NCBI GenBank assembly: GCA_019136655.1
Contig: JAGVTU010000003.1
Span: forward strand, 92,098 to 152,741
Reading direction: 5' to 3'
Length of the DNA: 60,644 nt
Source of the DNA: Bacteroidota bacterium
GTDB taxonomy: Bacteria; Bacteroidota; Bacteroidia; AKYH767-A; OLB10
Every line of letters begins with the position of its first letter. Position 1 is the stretch's first letter. Positions 27,091-35,795 of the stretch are shown here, piece after piece. The translations under genes and the position numbers were made by a program. The notes under the pieces are model-generated. The model was not told the DNA's origin, did not search any database, and saw only the letters and a list, made by a program, of their open reading frames with translations.

Positions 27091-28053
27091 ATGAAAAAAA
27101 CAATATTACTGATGGTGTTGCTGTTGCCATCATATCTTTTCGCCTGCGATTTTTGTAATGGTTATCTCGGATTAAATCCTCATTACAAAAAAAACAGCAT
27201 TGGTTTTCGTTATCACTATATGTCAATGAGCGGAACGATGATGGATCCTGCCCACCTGCAAGAGATGGGATTAAACAAGAATGATTTTTACGAAAACCGC
27301 AGTGAGTATGAGTTGCACGGACAATATTATCCAATTCAAAAATTACAAATTGTAGCATCATTGCCTTATGTTTATAACCGTGATGGCATGAGCGACAAAG
27401 CCAAAGATGCAATGGGAATTACTAATCATAATATGCATCACGATGATATGAAAGCTCAAAATGTGTATCAGGGAATTGGTGACTTAACACTGTTTGTAAA
27501 CTACCAGGTGTTTAATAAAAACAGCACAGATTCTTCAGGATTTAGTCACCGCTTGTTAGCGGGTCCCGGATTAAGAGTGCCTACCGGAAAAATTTCTGTA
27601 AGTGAAGGATCGGAAGCACACTTATTCACTCATCAACCCGGAATGGGCAGCTGGAACCCAATGGCAGCGATAACCTATATTGCACGCTATCAAAAAGCTG
27701 GAGCAAGACTTAATGCTGTCTATTTGGCAGGAACAGAAAACAAATTTGAGTTTGCTCCTGGCAATAAAGTGAATGTAAATATTACCGGATACTATGAAAT
27801 GAAGTGGAGTAAGTGGCAACTCTATCCAAGTGTTGGTGTCTATTGGGAGAGTGCAGCAAAAGATATTTATTATTCAGAAAAAGTAGCTAACAGTGGTGGG
27901 AGTATGACATATCTGCATATTGGCAGTGATTTATATTATCAGAAATTTGCACTCGAAGCAGCATTTCAACTGCCGGTACAAAAACAGTTGAATGGTTATC
28001 AGGCAGAAAATAATTTCAGGTTGATAACAGGACTTTCTTATACCTTTAATTAA
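27091..28053 (+). CDS. outer-membrane beta-barrel protein with N-terminal CDFC motif
   Basis: A 320-residue exported protein with signal peptide MKKTILLMVLLLPSYLFA and a mature N-terminus CDFCNGYLGLNPHYKKN. The rest alternates aromatic strands and turns and ends in a strand with a terminal aromatic-rich GLSYTFN, as expected for an outer-membrane barrel. It has several Met/His-rich loops (MSMSGTMMDP; NHNMHHDDMK) that could bind copper. It precedes the tandem MbnP genes by 41 bases and is likely part of the same unit, perhaps as a copper channel or receptor; that role is inferred from context only. Confidence 0.75.
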   Translation: MKKTILLMVLLLPSYLFACDFCNGYLGLNPHYKKNSIGFRYHYMSMSGTMMDPAHLQEMGLNKNDFYENRSEYELHGQYYPIQKLQIVASLPYVYNRDGMSDKAKDAMGITNHNMHHDDMKAQNVYQGIGDLTLFVNYQVFNKNSTDSSGFSHRLLAGPGLRVPTGKISVSEGSEAHLFTHQPGMGSWNPMAAITYIARYQKAGARLNAVYLAGTENKFEFAPGNKVNVNITGYYEMKWSKWQLYPSVGVYWESAAKDIYYSEKVANSGGSMTYLHIGSDLYYQKFALEAAFQLPVQKQLNGYQAENNFRLITGLSYTFN

Positions 28054-28094
28054 TTTTAATTTCTTAATTTGTAACATTTAAATAGTATAAAAAA

Positions 28095-28844
28095 ATGAAA
28101 AAGAATATAATCATCATTACATTCATATTGTTTACATCAGCGGTAGTATTTACAGGGTGTAAAAAAGATAAGGACAATGGACCTGCTGAAAGAAGTATAT
28201 CCTTTCACCTCCACACTGTAGTTGGCAACACAGTAGCAAATTATACTTCAGTGTTTACTGATGCTACGGGCAGGTCGTTTACACTAAGCGATTGCAGATA
28301 TTATATCAGTAATATCGTATTCATAAAAGATGATGGAACAGAGTTGCCAATGACGGGAAAAGTTTTGTTGGCAAATCCTGCAACCATGAAGTATGAGATT
28401 GGCAATGTGCCGGTAGGAAAATACAAAGGATTCAGGTTTATTGTAGGTTTGGATTCTGTTACCAATCATTCAGACCCTGCAACCTATCCGTCATCAAGTC
28501 CGCTTAGCTACCAGAATCCTTCCATGCACTGGGGATGGAATTCGGGTTACATATTTATGATTCTGGAAGGCAAGGTTGATTCAACAGCAGCTGCCAACGG
28601 CACACCTGATTATGACTTCTTTTATCACATAGGTCTCGACCAGTTGAAACGCACTATTGACTTCAGCACAACAGCCTTTGAAGTAAAAAGTTATGAGGAT
28701 ATGGAATTGGGAATTGTATTTGATATAAGAAAGGTGCTGAATGGCGTAAATATTCCGCAAGAGTATTTTACACATACTATGGATAATATGCCGGTGGCGG
28801 TGAAGATTGCCAACAACTGGCCAATAGCATTCGAAGCGGAATAA
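28095..28844 (+). CDS. MbnP family copper-binding lipoprotein, copy 1
   Basis: A 249-residue lipoprotein (lipobox VVFTGC, Cys around residue 22). The body matches the MbnP family: FTDATGRSFTLSDCRYYISN, KGFRFIVGLDSVTNHSDPATY and PSMHWGWNSGYIFM. In characterised MbnP a tryptophan is oxidised to kynurenine by the partner MbnH and then helps bind copper; Trp146 and Trp148 of MHWGW are the obvious candidates here, with Met144 and His145 next to them. It is followed by a close paralogue and by an MbnH gene, which fits this biology. It acts at the cell envelope, periplasmic face. Confidence 0.9.
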   Translation: MKKNIIIITFILFTSAVVFTGCKKDKDNGPAERSISFHLHTVVGNTVANYTSVFTDATGRSFTLSDCRYYISNIVFIKDDGTELPMTGKVLLANPATMKYEIGNVPVGKYKGFRFIVGLDSVTNHSDPATYPSSSPLSYQNPSMHWGWNSGYIFMILEGKVDSTAAANGTPDYDFFYHIGLDQLKRTIDFSTTAFEVKSYEDMELGIVFDIRKVLNGVNIPQEYFTHTMDNMPVAVKIANNWPIAFEAE

Positions 28845-28965
28845 TACTTGTTCTTCTATAGGTAGTAATAAAATTACAATGGTTACGTGAAACTGCATGA
28901 CTGTGAAGCAGGGGGTAATGCAATTGAATAAATTGGTTTAAATTCGTACTGTTATTTTAAATTTC

Positions 28966-29739
28966 ATGAAAAGGATTTCAATTGTAGTAATATTATTTTT
29001 AGCTGTGCTTGCTTCGTGCAAAAAAGATGATACAGTAGAGCAGCCAATAAAAAATACTGACTCTACTAATCATTCCGGCAACACGCAGACTCTGGCATTT
29101 AAGTTTTCGCACACCAGCGGAAACAGTGCGCTGATATTAAATACTACCTTGTCAGATACATCAGGCAGAATGTTTTCTCTCTCCGATTTGAGATATTACA
29201 TCAGCAATATTGTTTTGATTAAAGATGATGGAAGTGAAATGTATCTGACAAACAAAGTGCTGCTGGTAGATGTGCAACAACCTGATTACACATTGGGGCA
29301 AGTACCCATTGGACACTATAAAGGATTTCGTTTTATGGTGGGTATTGACTCTGCCGTTAATCACAGCGATCCTGCATTATATCCGTCTAATCATCCACTG
29401 AGTTATCAGCCTAACAGCATGCACTGGGGATGGAATGTTGGTTATATCTTTATGAAAGCAGAAGGTTTGGCAGATACTTCTCTCATTCCATCAGGAACAT
29501 TGAATGGAACACTTTCCTATCATCTGGGAACGGATGAACTTGCACGTATAATTGATTTCTCACAACATTCATTCACTGTATCTGAATCTGCTGCTGCTGT
29601 CATCAACCTGAAATTTGATTTTCAGAAAATGCTGAGCGGTGTAGATTTACAGAGTGAAAATGTAACACATACCTTACCACGCACCGGCCTCGAAAATAAA
29701 TTGGCCGATAATTGGCTTACATCGTTTAGTGTTCAATAA
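28966..29739 (+). CDS. MbnP family copper-binding lipoprotein, copy 2
   Basis: A 257-residue lipoprotein (lipobox AVLASC) and a clear paralogue of the gene before it: SLSDLRYYISNIVLIKDDG, KGFRFMVGIDSAVNHSDPAL and NSMHWGWNVGYIFM align almost without gaps. The candidate modified tryptophans are Trp154 and Trp156. It has a longer polar linker after the lipid anchor. Its stop is two bases before the MbnH start, so the pair is co-transcribed. The two copies differ mainly in the linker and in the C-terminal third, which suggests functional divergence after tandem duplication. Confidence 0.9.
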   Translation: MKRISIVVILFLAVLASCKKDDTVEQPIKNTDSTNHSGNTQTLAFKFSHTSGNSALILNTTLSDTSGRMFSLSDLRYYISNIVLIKDDGSEMYLTNKVLLVDVQQPDYTLGQVPIGHYKGFRFMVGIDSAVNHSDPALYPSNHPLSYQPNSMHWGWNVGYIFMKAEGLADTSLIPSGTLNGTLSYHLGTDELARIIDFSQHSFTVSESAAAVINLKFDFQKMLSGVDLQSENVTHTLPRTGLENKLADNWLTSFSVQ

Positions 29740-29741
29740 TT

Positions 29742-30752
29742 ATGAATCGAAAAATTACAGGAATACTTGCCATTGTTTTATTCGTAGTCATTTCATCATC
29801 ACTCATTACCTCATGCCGTAAGGATGATGCCATAGATACAGGTAATGAAGTGTTGACGCTGGAAGTGCCAACAGGATTTCCTTATCCTAATATTCCTGAC
29901 GACAATCAGCCTACAAAAAACAGAATAGCGTTAGGCAAGAAACTTTTTTTCGACCCGATACTTTCGCGCGACAGTACTATTTCATGTGGAAGTTGCCACC
30001 ATGCTGATAAAAAAATGACAGATGGTCTTCCTGTTTCGCAAGGTATTGACGGACGACATGTGTTGCGCAATGCAATGACTGTTTTAAATACAGCATACCA
30101 ACCCAATATGTTCTGGGACGGAGGTTCACCAACTCTTGAACAACAGGTGGTAGCACCAATTGAAAGTCATGAGGAAATGGATTTTAATGTGCTGAAAGTT
30201 GTGGAGCGATTAAAAAATCATCCTGAGTATCCTGAACTGTTTTTGAAAGCATACAATCTGGATCCGTCTCCTTATACACTCACACGTGCCATTGCAAATT
30301 TTGAACGCACATTGTTTACAGGAAAAACAAAGTTTGACCAATACCAATATGACAAGGATACCAATGCGCTTTCTGCTTCTGAAAAAAGAGGAATGGAACT
30401 TTTCTTTGGTGAGCGAGGCGAATGTTTTCACTGTCATGGCGGATTCAACTTTACTGATTTTAGTTTTAAGAACAACGGATTGTACGAAGTGTATGCCGAC
30501 TCCGGAAGGGCAAGAATTACTACACTGCACAGTGATGTAGGAAAATTTAAAGTGCCTTCGCTGCGCAATGTGGAACTTACAGCACCCTATATGCACGATG
30601 GCAGTATGGCTACACTTGAAGAAGTGGTGGATCATTACAGCTCAGGAGGGAAACCACATTTTAATAAAAGTTTTCTGATACAACCACTCAACCTCACACA
30701 ACAGGAAAAAACAGACCTGATCAATTTTATGAAAGCACTTACAGATTTATAA
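29742..30752 (+). CDS. MbnH-type di-heme cytochrome c peroxidase family enzyme
   Basis: A 336-residue lipoprotein (lipobox SLITSC) of the CcpA/MauG superfamily. Two heme-binding motifs are present: CGSCHH (Cys82, Cys85, His86) and CFHCHG (Cys228, Cys231, His232). The segment PSLRNVELTAPYMHDGS is typical of the family. Placed directly after two MbnP genes, it is best read as MbnH, which uses a high-valent di-heme state to convert a tryptophan of MbnP into kynurenine. A conventional H2O2-detoxifying peroxidase is the alternative if the context were misleading. Confidence 0.9.
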   Translation: MNRKITGILAIVLFVVISSSLITSCRKDDAIDTGNEVLTLEVPTGFPYPNIPDDNQPTKNRIALGKKLFFDPILSRDSTISCGSCHHADKKMTDGLPVSQGIDGRHVLRNAMTVLNTAYQPNMFWDGGSPTLEQQVVAPIESHEEMDFNVLKVVERLKNHPEYPELFLKAYNLDPSPYTLTRAIANFERTLFTGKTKFDQYQYDKDTNALSASEKRGMELFFGERGECFHCHGGFNFTDFSFKNNGLYEVYADSGRARITTLHSDVGKFKVPSLRNVELTAPYMHDGSMATLEEVVDHYSSGGKPHFNKSFLIQPLNLTQQEKTDLINFMKALTDL

Positions 30753-30768
30753 ATTTTTTTTTAATAAA

Positions 30769-31191
30769 ATGAAAAACAGAATCACATTCACCGGAATCCC
30801 CCTTGTTTTAATGATAACGCTGACTATGGCATGCCGAAAAGAAAATGACGACTGCAAAGGAGGCACCGGAGGTGATAATAGCATGATGGTGTATCTGAAG
30901 CATCATTCCAAACTGATTACTGCTGTCCCCGGTCATGCAGATACGTTATTCATTAAGTATGATACCAACGAACTTCCCGGAGAGAATCCTTCTGACTTCG
31001 ATGCATTTTATGTTGGCGATACACTTACAGATCATTTTATGATTACCGGTCTGAACTGTGGTGATTATTATCTCTTTGGTGCAGGATGGGATACTACCAT
31101 TTCGCAACGTGTAAAAGGAGGAGTACCTGTAACTATTGACGATGATGCCGGACAGATAACAGTGAATGTTCCTGTTACCGAAGTGCATTAA
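30769..31191 (+). CDS. small lipoprotein, end of the MbnP/MbnH unit
   Basis: A 140-residue lipoprotein (lipobox LTMAC). The body has the pattern of a small beta-sandwich, with FIKYDTNELPG, DHFMITGLNCGDYYLFG and VPVTIDDDAGQITVNVPV, similar to carboxypeptidase-regulatory or SusD-adjacent small domains. No function can be named. It follows MbnH by 16 bases and ends the unit; its stop overlaps the stop of the convergent nadE by three bases (TTAA). Confidence 0.75.
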   Translation: MKNRITFTGIPLVLMITLTMACRKENDDCKGGTGGDNSMMVYLKHHSKLITAVPGHADTLFIKYDTNELPGENPSDFDAFYVGDTLTDHFMITGLNCGDYYLFGAGWDTTISQRVKGGVPVTIDDDAGQITVNVPVTEVH

Positions 31192-32813
31192 GACAAATAT
31201 TTTGCAGCTACGGGCATTCTTCTTCCGAAACCGAATGCCTTTGCAGAAATACGCAACACAGGTGCCAGTTGTCTGCGTTTGTATTCATTTGTGTTTACCA
31301 TTTTCAGAATACGGTGCACCAGTTGTTTGTCAAATCCTTCTTCAATAATACGGTTAGGGCCTTTGCGCAGTTCAATGTATTGATAAAGTATTTTGTCTAA
31401 TACATCATAAGGCGGAAGTGAATCTGTGTCTTTCTGACCGGGACGCAATTCGGCACTTGGGGCTTTGGTAATAATATTTTTCGGAATAATTTCTTTATTG
31501 CGGTTGATGTAGTTGCAAAGCTCATACACTTCTGTTTTGTATAAATCGCCAATCACACTCAGTCCGCCACACATATCGCCATACAGCGTTCCGTAACCTA
31601 CAGCCAGTTCACTTTTGTTGGAGGTGTTCAGCAGTATATGTCCAAATTTATTACTGAGTGCCATCAGAATATTTCCGCGAATGCGTGCCTGCAGATTTTC
31701 TTCTGTAACATCAAAAGGCCTGTCGCCAAACAAAGGTTTGAGTGAATGAAGTAATGTTTCAAACGTTGGATTGATTTCTATTTTTTCAGGTTTTATTCCA
31801 AGATTGCGACACAACTCTTCAGAATCCGAAACAGAGTGGCTGCTCGAAAATGCTGATGGCATCATCACAGGCAAAACATTTTCTGATCCCAGCACATCAC
31901 ATGTAAGCACAGTAACCAAAGCACTGTCCACTCCTCCCGAAAGTCCGAGTATTGCTTTTCTGAAACCCATTTTTGAAAAATAATCTTTTATACCAAGTGT
32001 CAACGCCTGATAGATGAGTTCATATTTTTCTTTTTTAGTTTCAGTTGCGCGAACAGGATTTTTAGTGTCAATATAAATTATCTTTTCTTCGAAATATGGG
32101 CCTTCATGTACCAGCTCTCCCGCTGCATTATAAAACAAAGAACCTCCATCAAAAATTATTTCAGTTTGTGCTCCTACATGATTTACATACAACAGTGGCA
32201 GCTGATACTGCTTTACGTTGCGCAGCAAAATGGCTTTACGTTTCTGAGCATGCTGATAATCGAAAGGCGAAGCAGCAATGTTGATAATGAGTGAAGGATT
32301 TTCTTTTATAAGATCTTCCATGGGCGAGTGTATGTACATCGGATCTTCTTCCATGTTCCACAAATCTTCGCAAATGGTGAGTGCTATTTTTTGTCCTTTA
32401 AAAGAAATACATTCAAATTTTCTGCACGGTTCAAAATAACGGTACTCATCAAAAATATCGTAAGTAGGCAACAACGCTTTGTGAATGACAGACTGCACTT
32501 TGCCATCATGTAAAAAGAAAGCAGAGTTATAAAGATTTTTTCCTTCAATAACAGGATTGCGCGAAGGACAACCTACTATGGCTGCAATACCCTTACACGC
32601 AACAGCAATTTTTTCAATGGCAATATAACATCGTTCTATAAAATCTTCAAACTCCAGAAAATCAAGAGGAGGATATGCCGTAACGGCAAGTTCAGGAAAA
32701 ACAATCAGGTCGGCTCCTGCAGTCTTAGCCTCTTCAATAGCCTGAATAATTTTTTTTGTGTTCTGTTCAAAATTGCCCACATGAAAGTTGAGCTGGGCAA
32801 GTGCTATATGCAT
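31188..32813 (-). CDS. nadE: glutamine-dependent NAD+ synthetase
   Basis: A 541-residue two-domain enzyme that makes NAD from nicotinate adenine dinucleotide, ATP and glutamine. The N-terminal nitrilase-type glutaminase has the catalytic triad regions FPELAVTAYPP (Glu), KALLPTYDIFDEYR (Lys) and LTICEDLWN (Cys). The C-terminal synthetase domain has the PP-loop LSGGVDSALVTVL and the GTLYGDMCGGL segment. A minus-strand -7 box, TACCTTTG, lies at 32838-32831, giving a short leader. The dioxygenase at 4.8 kb feeds the same cofactor, but the two are far apart. Confidence 0.96.
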   Translation of the reverse strand: MHIALAQLNFHVGNFEQNTKKIIQAIEEAKTAGADLIVFPELAVTAYPPLDFLEFEDFIERCYIAIEKIAVACKGIAAIVGCPSRNPVIEGKNLYNSAFFLHDGKVQSVIHKALLPTYDIFDEYRYFEPCRKFECISFKGQKIALTICEDLWNMEEDPMYIHSPMEDLIKENPSLIINIAASPFDYQHAQKRKAILLRNVKQYQLPLLYVNHVGAQTEIIFDGGSLFYNAAGELVHEGPYFEEKIIYIDTKNPVRATETKKEKYELIYQALTLGIKDYFSKMGFRKAILGLSGGVDSALVTVLTCDVLGSENVLPVMMPSAFSSSHSVSDSEELCRNLGIKPEKIEINPTFETLLHSLKPLFGDRPFDVTEENLQARIRGNILMALSNKFGHILLNTSNKSELAVGYGTLYGDMCGGLSVIGDLYKTEVYELCNYINRNKEIIPKNIITKAPSAELRPGQKDTDSLPPYDVLDKILYQYIELRKGPNRIIEEGFDKQLVHRILKMVNTNEYKRRQLAPVLRISAKAFGFGRRMPVAAKYLS

Positions 32814-32978
32814 AGTCTGAAATTGTGATACAAAGGTAACGTTATTAAAGAAATGAAAATATAAAGAAGAGCAACCTTTTTACAAATCATTTTTAATATT
32901 TTCGTGCGGCTCACAGCGTTATTAATTTTAACAATGCAGGAAACAGTCACAATAAAATAACACATAAAAAATAAAAGT

Positions 32979-33410
32979 ATGAACAGAATAATAAATCCAT
33001 GGACTAACGATCGGGTAAAAGATTTTTTGTTACTGTTTTTAAGACTTGCAATAGGTGCATTGCTCATTTCGCAACATGGTTATCCAAAATTACTTAAACT
33101 GATGTCGGGTGAACCAATTCAGTTTGCTGCTGTGATGGGAATGAGCGAAAAATCCTCTCTCATACTTGCTATGTTCGCTGAATATATCTGCGCTATAATG
33201 GTGATGCTTGGAATGTTTACACGACTTGCAGCAATACCGGTGATAATCACTTTTCTGGTAATAGTTTTTCATGTGAAAGGTGGCAACCCTGTATCAGATC
33301 GCGAGCTGCCTTTGCTTTATCTTATTTTTTATACCTACATCTTTTTTTCAGGAGCCGGAAAACATTCTTTCGACAATATTTTTACCAAACTATTAAAGCG
33401 AAGAGAGTAA
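32979..33410 (+). CDS. DoxX family membrane protein
   Basis: A 143-residue integral membrane protein with four helices. The family start FLLLFLRLAIGALLISQHG, the HGYPKL motif and the FAEYICAIMVMLG helix match DoxX. These proteins are loosely tied to oxidative stress or quinone/thiosulfate metabolism; a specific role cannot be given. It is divergent from nadE and lies upstream of the phosphate locus, separated from it by the Pho-box region. Confidence 0.88.
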   Translation: MNRIINPWTNDRVKDFLLLFLRLAIGALLISQHGYPKLLKLMSGEPIQFAAVMGMSEKSSLILAMFAEYICAIMVMLGMFTRLAAIPVIITFLVIVFHVKGGNPVSDRELPLLYLIFYTYIFFSGAGKHSFDNIFTKLLKRRE

Positions 33411-33506
33411 GGTAATCCAATAAAAGAATGTTTTAAGCGAGCATTTTGTAACAACCGATTTCATATTATATTAACACAACACTGCAATTTTTTAGTCAGA
33501 TAAAAA

Positions 33507-33567
33507 TTGTAATTAAACTGTAACCACATCGAAGTAAGGCTGCAATAACACATCTGTTTTTTTGCAT
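33507..33567 (+). promoter_or_regulatory. Pho-box-like array and promoter of the phosphate porin
   Basis: Four seven-base units spaced every 11 bases: TTGTAAT (33507), CTGTAAC (33518), TCGAAGT (33529), CTGCAAT (33540), separated by four-base spacers. The array ends 14 bases before TTTGCAT (33561-33567). The first two units resemble PhoB half-sites (CTGTCAT-type) and the 11-base phase is that of a Pho box. The same arrangement with the same 14-base distance stands in front of pstS. Confidence 0.72.
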
Positions 33568-33589
33568 TAAATTTTAAATTCAAGATTTA

Positions 33590-34858
33590 ATGAAAAAGAC
33601 AATTAAATTATTAAGCTGTATTTTATGTTTCACTACAGCTACTATTGCACAACAAAACGATGAAACAGCAAATGCTTTAGAGCAGCTGGAACAACAGGTT
33701 GAGTCACATGAAAATGCTATCAAACAACTAAAGCAGTTCAAAGTTTCAGGTTATGTGCAAACACAGTTTCAGTATGGTGAGAAAAATGCATCATTAAAAG
33801 TAGGTGGTGCTAATTCCAACACTAATGAAAGTTTCAGCAGGTTTGGAGTCAGACGAGGACGTATTAAGTTTACATATGAAAAAGGAATTGCTGCAGGTGT
33901 ATTTCAGTTAGACATTACTGAAAAAGGAATAGGCTTAAAAGATGCTTATGTTTCCATTAAAGATCCATGGGCAGGAAGCAATATTTTTAAAGTAGGTGTG
34001 TTCGACCGTCCGTTTGGATATGAGGTTGCTTACTCATCATCACGAAGAGAATCACCGGAGCGTGCAACAGTAACCACTACACTTTTTCCTGAAGAGCGGG
34101 ATTTAGGAGCTATGTTAACGCTTCAGGCATCTAAAAATTCGCCATGGAGAATTCTAAAACTTGAAGCTGCAATCATAGGCGGTAATGGTATTAAAACTGA
34201 TATAGATAATCGCAAAGACTTTATCGGACATCTTAGTTTCAACAAGAATTTCAAAGAGAAAACTACTTTAAGCGGAGGTGTTTCATATTATCTGGGAGGA
34301 GTATATCAGGGCTCTTCTACTGTTTACACCATGAACGGCAATTCTTTTGAATCGAAAAAAGACACATCAAATTATGGAGCTTTTGCTAAGAGAGAATATG
34401 TAGGTGTAGATGCACAGTTTGCAACTTCTACTGTTTTAGGTATGACAAGTATTTATGGAGAGTATCTTTTCGGTACACAACCCGGTGACAAGAGCAGCTC
34501 AAAAAGTCCCAACTACTCTACATTACCTACAGGCAATACTTATATTAGAAACTTCAATGGATACTATGTAACATTGGTACAGGATCTGGGAACATTACCG
34601 CTTTCTCTGATTGCGAAGTATGATTATTATGACCCGAATATCAAGGTGGCAAAAAATGACATAGGACTAAATGGTACAGGTAAAGGTGATATTGCATATG
34701 CAAATTTTGGTGGCGGACTGATGTGGCGTATCAATAGCAGCCTGAGGCTCACTGCTTATTACGACAAAATTTCCAACGAAACTTCCTCTAATCTGACAGG
34801 TTACTCCGATGATTTATCTGATAATGTATTCACATTGAGGTTACAATACAAATATTAA
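33590..34858 (+). CDS. phosphate-selective porin, OprP/OprO type
   Basis: A 422-residue outer-membrane porin. After the signal peptide (ending TATIAQ) there is a short coiled coil (NALEQLEQQVESHENAIKQL) for trimerisation, then FKVSGYVQTQFQYG and a long series of amphipathic strands with VRRGRIKFTYE and a C-terminal strand ending LRLQYKY. This is the pattern of the phosphate-selective porin O/P family, which passes phosphate or polyphosphate across the outer membrane. A Pho-box array lies upstream and pstS follows after 92 bases with its own array. Confidence 0.9.
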   Translation: MKKTIKLLSCILCFTTATIAQQNDETANALEQLEQQVESHENAIKQLKQFKVSGYVQTQFQYGEKNASLKVGGANSNTNESFSRFGVRRGRIKFTYEKGIAAGVFQLDITEKGIGLKDAYVSIKDPWAGSNIFKVGVFDRPFGYEVAYSSSRRESPERATVTTTLFPEERDLGAMLTLQASKNSPWRILKLEAAIIGGNGIKTDIDNRKDFIGHLSFNKNFKEKTTLSGGVSYYLGGVYQGSSTVYTMNGNSFESKKDTSNYGAFAKREYVGVDAQFATSTVLGMTSIYGEYLFGTQPGDKSSSKSPNYSTLPTGNTYIRNFNGYYVTLVQDLGTLPLSLIAKYDYYDPNIKVAKNDIGLNGTGKGDIAYANFGGGLMWRINSSLRLTAYYDKISNETSSNLTGYSDDLSDNVFTLRLQYKY

Positions 34859-34860
34859 AA

Positions 34861-34921
34861 ACGTAACCAAAACGTAACATCATCTACAAACGGTTGTAAT
34901 AACATCCTGTGAATTTTGCAT
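34861..34921 (+). promoter_or_regulatory. Pho-box-like array and promoter of pstS
   Basis: Four units every 11 bases: ACGTAAC (34861), ACGTAAC (34872), TCTACAA (34883), TTGTAAT (34894), with four-base spacers, ending 14 bases before TTTGCAT (34915-34921). It sits between the porin stop and the pstS ATG. Units 1, 2 and 4 are strong and unit 3 is weak, exactly as in the array before the porin. Confidence 0.75.
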
Positions 34922-34950
34922 CAGAAAAATGAAATAAGAAACAAATATTA

Positions 34951-35772
34951 ATGAAAATGAAAAAACAAATTTTATTAGGCTTAGCCCTGTGCAGCTTGGC
35001 TTTTACAACTTCAGCACAGAAAATTAAAGGCTCTGAAACTGTACTTCCTATTTCAGAAAAAGCAGCTCAAGTATTTATGAAATCCAACAGTGCTAATAAA
35101 GTTACTGTTACCGGAGGAGGCTCAGGCGTAGGTATTTCAGCATTAATTGAAGGCACAACAGATATAGCACAAGCATCCAGAAAAATTAAATTTTCGGAAA
35201 GACAAAAATTACAGGAAAGTGGAAAAGCAGTAAAGGAAATAACCGTAGCAATTGATGCTTTGGCAGTAATTGTGCATCCGAGTAATAAAGTAAACAAACT
35301 TACCAAAGAACAACTGGAAGGAATTTTTACAGGCAAAATTAAGAACTGGAAAGAAGTGGGTGGAGAAGACATAAAGATTGTTCCTTATGCACGTGAAACC
35401 TCATCAGGCACGTATGAATTTTTCAAAGAACATGTATTGAGTAATAAAAACTACATGTCAGGTATAATGAGTATGCCTGCCAATGGTTCCATCATTCAAT
35501 CGGTAAGTCAAACCAAAGGTGCCATTGCTTATGTGGGATTAGCATACTTAAACAGTTCCGTACAGGCAGTATCAGTTTCCTTTAACAAAGGAAAATCCTT
35601 CACTGCTCCATCCGTAGCTAATGCAAAAAACAAAACCTATCCGGTGGTAAGACCATTGTTCTATTATTACCTAACTAAATCAGAATCTAAGGTGAAGAAA
35701 TTCATTGATTTTAGTCTTTCGTCTGAAGGACAAAAAATTGTTGAAGAAGTTGGCTACATCGGTGTTAAATAA
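34951..35772 (+). CDS. pstS: phosphate-binding protein PstS
   Basis: A 273-residue periplasmic substrate-binding protein of the Pst phosphate ABC transporter. The signal peptide ends TTSAQ. Phosphate-ligand segments are KGSETVLPISEKAA, GGGSGVGISALIEGTTDIAQASR and the second-lobe RETSSGTYEFFKE. The central segment HPSNKVNKLTKEQLEGIFTG followed by KIKNW is the conserved hinge region. It heads pstSCAB and is preceded by a Pho-box array, so it is expected to be induced by phosphate starvation. Confidence 0.95.
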   Translation: MKMKKQILLGLALCSLAFTTSAQKIKGSETVLPISEKAAQVFMKSNSANKVTVTGGGSGVGISALIEGTTDIAQASRKIKFSERQKLQESGKAVKEITVAIDALAVIVHPSNKVNKLTKEQLEGIFTGKIKNWKEVGGEDIKIVPYARETSSGTYEFFKEHVLSNKNYMSGIMSMPANGSIIQSVSQTKGAIAYVGLAYLNSSVQAVSVSFNKGKSFTAPSVANAKNKTYPVVRPLFYYYLTKSESKVKKFIDFSLSSEGQKIVEEVGYIGVK

Positions 35773-35795
35773 TACGAGGAATTGATTTTTTGAAA

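Noticed and set aside
28881..28897. GGTTACGTGAAACTG, a partial parS look-alike between the MbnP genes
   Set aside because: Only one half of the palindrome matches; several mismatches in the other half.
4771..30752. A link between the kynurenine-pathway dioxygenase and the kynurenine-forming MbnH
   Set aside because: The first acts on free 3-hydroxyanthranilate, the second on a protein-bound Trp; genes are 25 kb apart with no shared control visible.
35389..35400. CACGTGAAACC inside pstS
   Set aside because: A half-site of parS only, within conserved coding sequence (ARETSSG); explained by the protein.
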